A stretch of DNA of 64,000 nucleotides, taken from positions 65,574,326-65,638,325 of the forward strand of contig NC_134830.1 in NCBI RefSeq assembly GCF_004210375.1. The letters run 5' to 3'. Position numbers and translations under genes: made by a program. Of the stretch, positions 1-11,792 are shown piece after piece (the stretch's first letter is position 1; each line of letters opens with the position of its first letter). The notes beneath the pieces are model-generated. The model was not told the origin of the DNA, ran no database searches, and was given only the letters and a program-made list of their open reading frames with translations. Source of the DNA: Tachypleus tridentatus (Eukaryota > Arthropoda > Merostomata > Xiphosura > Limulidae).

Positions 1-88
1 ACAGTAACGTTAAGAAATATATTAATCACTATCAATTCTCAACATTGATTTCTGATATTGTATGTTATGAAATTACTAGGAAAAAGAC

Positions 89-232
89 TTGGTAAAAAAG
101 TAGCCCAAGAGATGGCGGTGGGTGGTAATGACTAGCTGCCTTCCCTCTAGCCTTACACTGCTAAATTAGGGACGGCTGGCACAGATAGCTCTCGAGTAGT
201 TTTGTGCAAAATTCCAAAACAAACAAACAAAC
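89..232 (+). repeat. tRNA-derived SINE, family 1, head-truncated
   Basis: The body (GCCCAAGAG, GACTAGCTGCCTTCCCTCT, TTAGGGACGGCTGGCACAGA) and CAAA-repeat tail match the full element at 31,286-31,552. The tRNA-like head is missing. It lies just left of the unit A border. Confidence 0.85.
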
Positions 233-235
233 AGG

Positions 236-3200
236 AACTTCACATGACGTTACTGAGATAAACAGCATGTAGATTAAGTTATAGTTCCACTTGTAAAAGA
301 ATGTTGTAATATTACATGAGAATACTTCCGTAATGGTGGGGTAAAACGGTTCACTATTAGAACCAAAAAGTAACAATGAATTCAGTTTTAATAGTTTTAT
401 GTTGAGTTAAGAAGATATGATATTTCTGTAATACAACTAATATAGGTATCTAAGTAAATATGTTGTGATGAAGCACTTAATAATTTTGAAATTAATTTTT
501 CTACAACATCAGTTTATGTAACTCTCAACCTTAGTTTTTAAGTGAAGAGAATTTAGTTCTATTTTGTAAACTATTTCTGAATATCGCATTAGAAACTGTC
601 ATTCATTGATTCAAGAAGAGAAAGCTGCATGTTTCTGTTTAATTTTGAAAAATTTATATTATCTTTCATAAATATTCGTAGAAAGGAATCTACAGCTCAG
701 AGAATGACGAAACAGATTTGCTGTTCAAAACTTTGTTACTTGGAAGAGTTAACTTAAGTTTCGCGGTGAAAATGAACAAACTACTTAACTGTAAAAATAT
801 GCAGTGAATAATGGACAAACCTGCTTTATTTGGTTTTTATCTTTCAAGATATGTTAAATTCTCAAGGCTTCATACTTTTAACATAAACTCGCCTGATGCC
901 ACCTGTCTTGTAAACTTGTCTATAACATCTCTTGACGTGACATGAGAAAGGTCTTTTGTAAATTAGAAACATTTTATAAGAAATTGCATTTAGAAAACAA
1001 CATATTGATTACTATTTATTTGGAAATCCAATAAGAGATATCAATTAATATAAAAATGTAGATATAAATACCCAGTAAGAGTTTTATATTTACATGTGAC
1101 AGAACATAACTGTGTTGTGGAAGGTAGACTCAGGATAATAACAGTGGTAATACCTATACTTCAAACAGACCAGACGCATGTGCATATCAGCTGTCTCAAG
1201 AATATGGGAAGAAGTGGAAACGACAACGTTACAGTGCCACGCACAAGAGTCGATTATTTCATAGTTCCGTCAAGTGACACCAGAGGGTACGTTGGTTTTA
1301 CAATTATCAATAATGAAAGGTTATTCTCACGATTACTGTTTCACTTTAGGAGTAAAATATTAAAATCTCCAATTAATTTAACAACTTTAAAAATGTTTAT
1401 AATATATTTAACTACATATGTGTAACAAATGCACAGTGTTTCTGTAGGCAGATAGTGATCGACTGGCCTATAGTATTTCACTTTATTTACACACAGTATA
1501 CATTTTACCCACACTTGGCGAGTAAAAAACGGATTTTTTAATTATATATTTAACTTGTGCGACACACATTTTGTATTTCCTTTACTTTTGAAACACCTAT
1601 TACAAATTCATTTCGTTTGTATAGACATTATACAAATATTTCATGTACAGCTTTAGACACTGATTTTTTTGAAAACTTTAAGAAATATATGCAAATAGTT
1701 ATGTTTAACTGTTTTTTTTTTTACATTTCTGGAGATATTTCACAATGTTTTTCCTAGAGATTGTTTTTGTTCGATAAGTAACACTCTTATCATTTAGAAA
1801 AACAAATATTCATTACAGATATCTATATTTTTAAAATATTTATTTTAAGACATTTTTGCTATCAAAATAATGACATACTGATTTACCTCATCCTCGTATG
1901 GCTCACAGGCGAACTACCTACATTCTGATAATACATAGATACCTTCTGGTGCCACTCTTAAACTATAATTTCATCGTCTTTACTCCTTCCCTGAGACAGC
2001 TACGCAATATGGCAATTGAAATATACAAGGGTAACTACTGAGACCCATATATTGGAAAAAAGCTCTGTAACAAAAATATAAATCTCAGCTAGCTTCAAAG
2101 AGATTTATTAAATATATGCTATCCCTGAACTGAGAATCAGGAAATGTAGTTTTCCAAACTGCATATGATCTGAGTAAAATAACAAATTTGTTACGTTTTT
2201 CAAAAGCTACATAAATGTTTGATATTTCAATGGTTTTAAGCTTTCATTGTCTTTAGTAAATATACGGCAAAAGCTACATTTATTTATTCTTTACGAAGTT
2301 CTTGACTGTTTATTTCGTGGAATTCACACAAGTTTGATGCAGCATCGTTTCATAATTTTCATATTTTATTTTATCATTAATTTTTATGATACGATTAAGC
2401 CATTAAGTGTCGTGAGAAGCCTGTGAATACTTTTTAATATTAGAATACACTGTCAAAGTGTAAAGCCATTGATAAAATTTAGGTAGTTATTTTAGATCTT
2501 GTATCCAGCAATTCAGAGAAGTTAAATTAGTTTATAATAACCGCAAAGTTGATATGTTCCTCAAATAGATTTTATGCGGTACTGCCAAAAAGAGAAATAT
2601 TAATTAGGCACATAATTTTATATTGGAAATTATACACCACTGCACAAATTCACAAATGTATATTTCAAATAACCAAGCTAAGAAAATAAACAAAACTTTA
2701 TATTTTTTCTTGCCTTTATGAATAAAAGCCCATAGAAAATAATATCAGAGCACGTGTAGCATATGTTGAATCCAATTTGTTAGTGGTTTTATTTGTATAT
2801 CTAAAAATCTAAAATTACATTTTTATATAATGGTTGGATCGCTCTTTTGGAGAGTATCTGTAGTTATGATAAGTTTGCGTTTACTCTGTAAAAATAAACT
2901 TATCTCTATTGTTGAATCAATCTTGTGACACCAGGACAGCGTTCACATTCTGAAGTTAAAAATAAAATCAAACTAAATACCGTGCTAAAATAAGGTATGG
3001 TGGAGTTTCAATAAAATGCATATACTTTTATTGAAGTATTTTCGTTATTTTTGGTAAATTCCCATTCGTTGTTTTAAACCTGTGAAAGGCTAAAGCAGTA
3101 GTTTAAGAATATCGATATATATCATTAACTATTTGAAAGGGTAGTTTTATGTTTTTTAAATTTTAAATGAAACAGACGAATTAATCTGTTTTATTCTGGT

Positions 3201-4305
3201 ATAGCTTAACTTTTCTTTCCTTTGCATACGTCTCCTAAAAATCTATTACTTGTGATTCTTGGTTTACTTCTCTGTTTATAAATTGTACTTTAGGATATCT
3301 AAAATACACATCCCTAACATCGTTTTGTAGTCTGTCATCATATCCAGTAGCAGACTGAATGAAACTGAATTTCGATGAATTCATCTTTATTACTGATTAT
3401 TAATTAGTGGACTCTGCTTTCGCAATTTATTACAAACTGACCAAGTACCTGACAACTTATATAAAATCAGTTTTTATTTGTTGAAAAAGGAAGTTCAGTT
3501 CTATTGTCTATTCTTACTGTACCATAAACTTCGGTCAGAAATTTCCACAGCGGTACAAGTATGCGTAAACTTCAGTTTTATCCCTAATGTATAATTTACA
3601 ACGAAAATAAGATTGCTTAGAATAATGCGGTCACACTTGTTACGACTTGTCAACTGTTTATGACGTTATGTTATAGTTATTATTTCCAAGCCAAAGAGGT
3701 GCCAGTTCCTGAAAACATTTGCTTACACAAAGTGTCGTATTGAACACTGCTGTTGTTTTTGTAGGCGCCGGAACAGTATAGTAATGCATAACACGTACGT
3801 GATTATTATCTTGTTTCTACCATGTGATATTAAGAACCACATTAATATACAATGAAAAGAAATACAAAACTCACATATTTTCCTATTCCTTACACATTCA
3901 CTGCTGAGTTGGAAAGCTTACGTTGCAAGTAGGTTTTGATACAAATCTTTAATTATTGTGTTTTGAATTTTTAGTTCTTATTCTTTACAACTTGTGAAAA
4001 GATGTGTTCTTTTTCGCTATTGTATGAATTCTCCATATCAAATCTAACTATGTATATGACGTATATTTATGTTCCCTACTATAACATAAGTGACTACCTC
4101 ATTTGATTAACGATGCAGTAATTCCAGCATAACATTATTTTGCTATGAACATTTATTGCTTATATCACAAACTATTATATATTATATGGTTAAATTTAAA
4201 CTAAAATAATTATTTCCTGCAAACGTTAACACATTAATCAGCTTTTGAGATTAATTTACATTGTCATTTTGACTGGGATGAATATTTGGCTTCGTCGTTT
4301 TCCAA
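236..4305. other. 5' flank and probable long first intron of copy A; no gene seen
   Basis: Non-coding, homologous to 48,790-53,201. Open frames here are not conserved between units. It holds the candidate promoter at about 1,028-1,095. Nothing else recognisable. Confidence 0.6.
1028..1095 (+). promoter_or_regulatory. Candidate core promoter of unit A (CCAAT + TATA), conserved in B and C
   Basis: CCAAT at 1028-1032 and TATAAATA at 1063-1070. The same pair occurs in unit B (30,366-30,370 and 30,401-30,408) and, with TATCAATA, in unit C (49,355-49,359 and 49,390-49,397). The spacing fits a TATA promoter starting near 1,095, about 3.2 kb before the coding ATG, with a non-coding first exon to follow. 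Conservation may merely reflect duplication; no transcript data. Confidence 0.25.
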
Positions 4306-5124
4306 ATGATGACGTCATTTTCCGTGTCAGCAACATATGAAACTGTATCGAAATATTCTAAAATCGGCTATTCTTCTCCGGGACCAGTAAAGGAAGTGAC
4401 AATTCCTTCAGCAACTTATGAGAACAATCGTAACCTATTGGTTATGGAATCCAAAACTTCTGAAAGAAATGTTAAAACAACTAACATATTGAAACTTTCC
4501 TCTTATACTAATTGTGAAAATTCAGAAAGTTTGTATGATCCAGATGAAAACTATTTGCCTGATCAATCACAATAATCTCCTTTAATAAGCCATGATCTTG
4601 GAAAAAAAAAAAAGCGCTGGATTACGAAACTTCAGGCTCTAATTTTATCCCAGATATGTTTCGCTTTCACCTGTCAAGCCAGTTCTGACGCTCGTGTTTT
4701 CTCCTTCTTTCCTAAAGAGGTACTTGTGTTTGTTTGTTTTTTTCATTTCTACTTAAATTGATAAAGGTAAAGTAAACAATTCAGACAACTAAATAAAAAA
4801 CAAAAATGTCGCACATGATTAAAAACAAACTAGGATATAAACTAGAAATAAGGTGAAATGTAACAGAGAAAGTGAAGAATGTGGAGAAATATATTCTACA
4901 CAGCAGTAATGGCAAGCTATAAATTATATTTAACCTCTAACAGTAAACCTCAAGTGCGCGATAAAAGTATAACTAAAAATAAATAGCAATTACAATAGTT
5001 CATGTGAATATGAGTATTCAAAAACACTTGCATGATAAATTTCGTATTTCAGCGTTATAAGTCCGTGAACTTGCTGCTCTCATACCATAAAACAATATTG
5101 TTTGTTAGATTGTTGTTGTTGTTG

Positions 5125-5300
5125 TTTATTATTTTTGCGCAAATCTAAACGAAAGCTATCGAAGCTAGCCGTCCGTAATTTAATAATGTAAGACAAGAGG
5201 GAAGACAAATAATTATCACCACCCAGAACCATCTTTTGGGCGCCTTTCTTTTCCAGCTAATAGTGAAATGACCAATCATTTGGTCATAACAGGCCATTGA
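5125..5300 (-). repeat. Old SINE, family 1, in intron 1 of copy A (shared by A, B, C)
   Basis: A degraded family 1 body, read from its tail side: TTTTGCGCAAATCTAAACG, GCTAGCCGTCCGTAATTTA, GGCCATTGAGAC. Counterparts lie at the same intron position at 31,850-32,010 and 54,003-54,182, so insertion predates the duplications. Confidence 0.75.
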
Positions 5301-6394
5301 GACAAAAGGAAGGAACAATAATTAAACAATACAAAGAAAATAGATGACCACAACTTGGGTGTTTAAAATGATACGATAAAATGATGCAATAACTGTCACG
5401 AACTTGTATAAAAATAATATTGAAACGTAAAACGTCCTTATCATCAATTAATACTGTAAGATGAATTGCCTAAAATAGCCGTTATTAACTATTAATTATA
5501 AACTAAAAGTATGACAGAAATTCAACATTGTATGCTGTCACATCTTGTCTACGATTTTTGTTTTTGATTTTTTGTTTGAATGAACATTTAAACATAATCC
5601 CAAATGAGTCGATGTTGCTGTATACCATTCTCGTCATTTTAACAACTTAACAATAGAGTTGTGTAAATACGTACACGGTTGTTTTATATTTTAAACATAT
5701 TCCTTCTTTGTAATTTTCATTGTTGAAATCTGAAACATCTCATTTTTGTGGAAATTTCAATTGTTTCATTTATTGCTTTGCTATAAAACTACTTCCTAGT
5801 TATTAAATTAATAATTTTTGTGTTTGTTTCTGAGATCTGGGTTTTGATAATAACAAAATTCGTTTCATTTTCAGGCAGAGAGAAAAAAATGACGTCAACA
5901 CAGTACGGACATCTTTACGGAGCGCCTTCTTTGATTAAAATATTACTTTCTGCAATTATTTTCAAAACGTAAAGTACTATTTAAGTAATAGAAGGTGAAT
6001 TAAATGTTTAAAATTATTTTCATTTGTTATTCCAAAGCTCATGGAATTCGATGGTAAACTACGTTTCATAGCTACAACAAATACCATTTGCAGGCTTTCA
6101 GTAATAGTAGATCTGATAAGGGTAATTTTTCAGTAACAGTGTATGGAATGATATCAAACATTTCTTAAGAGAAAAATTATCAAAGTAAAAGTTCAATTAT
6201 TTTACTTCTATAAAACTTATTAAAACTTAACAACACGATTTCACGGATGTAATCAACAAATCACATGATAGCCAAAGCCGCTATGATGTGTTTCGTAATA
6301 TAATTTATTTCGGTTAACTGTCCGATTAATTATATAAAGTTTGTTAGTATGTTATTATTTTAAATAACCGAAACTCTGAATATCAATTTAGAAT

Positions 6395-7080
6395 GTTTAT
6401 GGTACTTGTAAAAAGATTTCCTTTTTCAATAGAAATATATTTTTTTATTCAAAGGTAAAATTGACAATATAATTTATAATAACGATTATTTCTGATAGTT
6501 ATTACAAATGGTTGTTTACAAAAAATAATTTTAGACAACAATGATTCTTATATCCAGTATAGAACTGAATATTCTATCAATAATTAATCCTGGTTCAAAT
6601 TGTCCAAATTAATTATGAGTTGATAGTGTCGCATCTCGCAAAAGCTAGCCAGCACGGTTGATCTAACGCCGCTCATCAGCTGATTTTTACTTACGAGATA
6701 TTTAATGCCCTCGTAGAAGTAATAACATTCGACGTAATTAACAGAATATGAGCAGTTTGAAAGGCTCTAAATCTATAAACCGTCATGTTTTAGTTCTGCA
6801 GTTGTGAACCACAATTGTTAGTTACGAGACCAAAAGAGTACTGACTGTTTCTGTCCACTACCACTACGTCAACTGTTTCTCGGCTAACTGCTTTTATAGG
6901 AATCACACGATTTTGTAGGAATTTTAAGAATGTTCTAGCGCGTTATCTTAAAACAAATAATTTTGATTCTTACTCTCAAGAATATTCTAAAAAGATCGGA
7001 AACATGAGGAACTTGCTCAACACACAGTCAGGAATATACGTCGTCTCCAAGAAAGTAAACTGTACTGAAACAAGTGTAAG
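6395..7080. repeat. Dispersed unclassified repeat R, intron 2 of copy A
   Basis: About 0.4-0.7 kb of sequence typified by ATAATTTATAATAACG, TCTTATATCCAGTATAGAAC and, near its right end, CTCAAGAAT followed by ACACACAGTCAGGAATATAC. It recurs in intron 2 of B and C and at three sites that are not at corresponding positions (37,565; 43,035; 16,505), which shows a mobile element. I saw no coding frame, inverted ends or tRNA-like box; a MITE, SINE or solo terminal repeat are all possible. Confidence 0.55.
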
Positions 7081-10000
7081 TATTTTCTAATGCTCTCTTC
7101 TTCTTGAACATTCTCATGAGAAAACAACAAATTATTTCTATGCAGAAAAACCGTCTTCCCACCGCGATTCAACGAGAAATATTTCTTTATATCCTTATAT
7201 TATCATTTAACAGCCGATTATTATTTTGCACCGATCCTCTACATTCTTTAGATTTATTTCCCTCTTTTATTGATAATTTGTTTATAAAGTGTAAAAATGA
7301 AACTATATGATATTTCTTTCTTCTTATTTTGAATTATTTTACGTGTTTTTGAGGCACGTAATTAATATGATAGGTGTAATTTATCTATCGTTTTTGTTTC
7401 TTTTCGCTTTCGAAACAATACGTTCATTTCTTTATTCCCATAAAACCATTGTAATTTTTTTCTTTTCTTTTCTAACGTGATTTAACTCTAATGTCGGACA
7501 TTCAGCTAAAATGGCTTCATAATTTTGAAGTAAATCTCCAGTATTTTTTACCTGGTGGTTTATATTTTTAAGTAACTATGGTAAAATACATCACAGGTGA
7601 ACGTTACGTCATGGACTACAAAGATACTGTGGAACTTAAAATTTGATTTTATACAGTTTAACACATTCATTTAGTAAATTAAATAATTCCTATTAATTGG
7701 TTATAGAATTGAGGATTTCTAACTGTGTGGATATTAGGCTACATGTTTTCATGAAGTAAACAAATAATATTAAGTTGTTAGTGGTGAATTTCAAACAGTA
7801 CCAATGAAATAGAGAATGTTCCTGACAGGATGATTACTTTCTGATGAATGGATTTATCAGCCAGCTGTCTTTTGTGCAGAAATGTATATAAACTGGTAGT
7901 TTTCAAACTTTTTCAATATACTATTCTATGATAAGAGTTTACCATTTTGAGTTTCTTATATTATTCTCTAACAACACTTTTTGATTTATATTGCGAAAAT
8001 TTTAAAAATTGCATGCTAATGTCACTTACCCAGCTGCACTCTAACGCTGAAAAGATGCACAGCTGTTATTCTAAATTATTAGATCTAGTCAGTTAGGTGC
8101 CTTTGAGCCATTGTCTTTTTTATATCACTACTTTATTATTTTCATTATTCGATTCGTTGAATGGTTTATTGACGCTTCATCTATGAACAGTCGTTTTTCA
8201 CAGAAAATTTTCTGTCACATAATTGATGTATAAATGGTTACAAATGGTTAATCACCATCTATGTAAATGTTTCTTTTTAGCTAAAAGTATTTTTTTTAAT
8301 TTGTAGGTATGAAAGATCTCACCAAAATTTTTATTAATATCGGGATTATGTTTAAGCGGTTGTGCTACGATTTTTCTAGAGTAAGTTTATTTTTCACTTT
8401 TTCTTTTATCAAAATAACAGGGAAGATAAATATAAAAGAAGAACAACTTTTATTAACCACACATATTTTTTCAGTCGTTGAATTTCGCGATGAAAATATA
8501 AATAAGCAGTCCATGTACCATCTATGATCATTATAAAACTCAGTGGATGGAATGTATCACAATTGTACTTTGACTTCATTCAGCCTTTAGTACGTAGGGT
8601 GATGACACCAAACATTTGTTGTTTGCATAAAGAGAATAAAAGTATATGTAACATATCTTTAAACTGAGCTGATAAATACGAATTTGGTTCTTCGGCTATG
8701 TTAGTTTACAATAAGACTACTATTACGTGAACATATGGTTAGAGTCTATGTGACAATTACACCTAGCTATTGTAAGAAGTTTTACCAATTACAGGATCGT
8801 AGCTCAAATGTTAGAAATGGCTGTTTTTGTTAATTGCTTTCAGTTTACTCTTTCAATTAAAAATTAATGAAAAATAAAAGCCCACCACGTAGTTTTACAC
8901 GAATATTCTGCAAAATAACAAGGAATCACCTACATCATTCATATAGTGATGCAACTCCTACTTTTTCAAAATTTACCTTTTATAGTTAAAACAGCAGAGT
9001 ATTATACCAACGTAATCAAATGTTTCTTTTTTAATTTTCAGCTTTACAACTAAGTTACATAAAGTAATATGTCTAACTTGATGTTTTTGTTTCTATCATA
9101 ACACCTCAATCCACTCTAATGCAAAAGTTTTAGTAACTAATTAAAAATACTTTTTAGGGTATGAATTTTTGTATCTGGCCACTGTGGAAAATAATCATTA
9201 ATATTTTATGGGAAACATTCAAAGTTATCAGATTAAATAGCTTTAAAATAAGAAACAAACAAGCATAATAAAACATAATTTTCGAGAACATTTTTCATCT
9301 CAGATACATTACTCTGCAAATTTCAACCATTTGGAAAAAGTTAGTAATTGAGCAATAAAAATGTTATTTTTCGATCAAATGTTTAAGTAAGAATATAGTG
9401 GAAGAAAAATTGTTTTAAACCATATAAAATTTCATAAAAAAATGAAAAATAAGTATACAATAATAACTTAACAATATATGAGCATTATGCAGATACCAAT
9501 TCGTCTGACACTGCTGCTGCTATGTACAGGTTTTGTTATTACTCATGCGAGGAACGTTCGTGCGGGTTCGTGCTAGGCTTACATGCAAAATATACTTTTA
9601 TAATCCATAATTTACTCCTATATTTCAGCACTCTAATAAAGACTCCACCTGGACTTACATTTATTGGATTATCATTTATGGGAAGGATTGTTCAGGCTAT
9701 TGGATCAGTACCTCTGTTTACTCTGGGCTATGTCTTCATTGCCAACGAATTTACTGAATATCGTTCAACAGCTCTGGTGATAATAATTTCTTTTTAGAAT
9801 CTCAAATCTACAATATTACTGTAAATACCATATAATCTATGATTAACTGATAGTTTAAAAAATATAGCCTCATTAGTGGTATGAAAATCTATTATTTGAG
9901 ATTTTATTTGATAAATTCTAATTAAATTGATTTTTGAGAAAACTAATAGAAAAATATCAAGATGATGTCGGTTAATAATAAGTGATAGCTTCGAAGTAAT

Positions 10001-10104
10001 ATTTCTGTTCACAAACTAAAGTATTTTAATTTTTAATTTTTAATACAATTTACACTTCATTTGGACTTCAGTAAAACTAATTTTTCTATTGATATTGGCA
10101 TGAA

Positions 10105-10210
10105 ACCCATGCGAACAGCGGTATGTCTGTGTACTTATAACGCTACACTTCGTAATTCGAAATCCGTTTTTAGAAAGCACACAAACAATATATTGTAGCT
10201 TTGTGCAAAG
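10105..10210 (+). repeat. Old SINE, family 3, intron 4 of copy A
   Basis: Degraded tRNA-like head and body (GCGGTATGTCTGTGTACTTA, AATTCGAAATCCGTTTTTAG, TTGTAGCTTTGTGC). Counterpart at 58,890-58,990, so it was present before the duplication. Confidence 0.5.
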
Positions 10211-11380
10211 CGTACAAAAAACATATTTCATATACGCAACACTTTAAAACTTGGATATCAAAAACAATTTCCCATTCTTATATACCCAACAAATCCTCAA
10301 TCCGAAACAGAGAAAACGTGTAAAATAAATATTTTTAAAAATTAATAAAATTGAAAACTATAGCCTGAATTTATTTTGCACAAGTGAAAATTGCCAACCA
10401 TTTGTAATAACACATAGTCTACTGTAGTAACGATGAATCAGCTATACAGCCACTGTTCAAATGAGTTTTAGTGTAATACATGTATAAGAGACCCGAAGTT
10501 GTTTTGATACAAAATATTTTGCTAATCTCTTTCGCCACAAAAAACACCCACTTACAAATGTGAAACCATAGAAAACAATTTCGTAATTGTCACTGAAACA
10601 ATTATAACATTTGTTTTCTCTTTTATCTCGCCTTGATTAAGTGATAAATGAGAGGGAAGGAATCTTATCAAAATCGCGCTGATGAATCTAAAAAATTTTG
10701 TTTGCCATCAAAAATTGGGAAATAGATGAAAATAAGAGCATTTTCGGATTAAAAAAAATTTGATCTCGCGACACGTAGACCATGTATCATATGTTTCTAC
10801 TAACATTGGAAGCTGCTGCATTAGTGTGTTTCTTCTACTGGGGATAATATTTTTTTTATTTTTGTTTGTTTTAAAACAGCGATAGAATTTAATGACTTGA
10901 GTTTTCCTTGATTTACACAAAGATGTTACTTAGTCAAAAGAAGTCTAAACTTTGTTTGTATGCAACCAAGGTGATGTGACCAAATTACCGCTTGATTACC
11001 TTTTTGTGATACATAAGTGTACGCGAGTTTCTTGAAAAGTAAGTCGCCAGACATCTGCCTGTAAATTGTTCTGATGACGTTTTGGAATATTGTTTCGTTT
11101 ACTTTTAGTGATCAGCGCTCTGTTTTTGTGGTTGGGTACGTTTTGAACGTCGGTGATATCTTGATATATTTCGAAATAGATTATAAGAATGCTATTTTTC
11201 CATCAGTTCAACGTGGAGTTTAATATGATTATTGGTCTGCAATGGAGGCGTTTTGTGAACGAGGTTTCAATTTTGTTATGCCTGTGACGACAGTAGTTTT
11301 GCAGTACGTGGTAAAGTATTCAGTTTAAAGTGCAAAATTACATAACTCTGTAAAATATGATATATATTTGTCTTGCTTGG

Positions 11381-11517
11381 TATGTTTTGAATTTCGCGTA
11401 AAGTTAAACAAGGGTTATCTGTGTTAGCATTCTCTAATTTAGGAGTGTAACACAAGAGGGGTGGCAGCTCGTCATCATCACCTACCGAGAACTTTTGGAC
11501 TACTCTTTTGCTTGGTT
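11381..11517 (-). repeat. SINE, family 1, partial, abutting a second SINE
   Basis: Tail-side half of a family 1 body: GAATTTCGCGTAAAGTTAAA, then GGGGTGGCAGCTCGTCATCA. It runs straight into another SINE at 11,518, apparently one inserted into the other. Confidence 0.75.
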
Positions 11518-11792
11518 TGTTTTGTTTTTGAATTTCGCACAAAGCTACTCGAGAACTATCCGTGCTAGCCGTCCCTAATATAGCAGTGTAAGATTACAGG
11601 GAAGTCAGCTAGTCATTATTACCCATTCGCAACTCTTGGGATACTACTTTACCAACGAATAGTGGGATTGATCAATACTTTATAACATCTCCACGCCTGA
11701 AAATTCGAGCATGTTTGGTGTGACGGGAATTCGCTCCCGTGAACCTCCGACTACGAGTATAATGCCTTAACCACATGGTCATGCCGGTTCAT
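11518..11792 (-). repeat. SINE, family 1, near full length
   Basis: Body and tRNA-like head ending CATGGTCATGCCGGTTCA. The same insertion is present in unit C in inverted orientation (59,753-59,950), so it predates the inversion. Confidence 0.85.

Noticed and set aside
1096-1425. 109-codon open frame near the candidate promoter
   Set aside because: The corresponding sequence in unit C (49,420-49,720) does not keep the frame, and nothing is recognisable in it.
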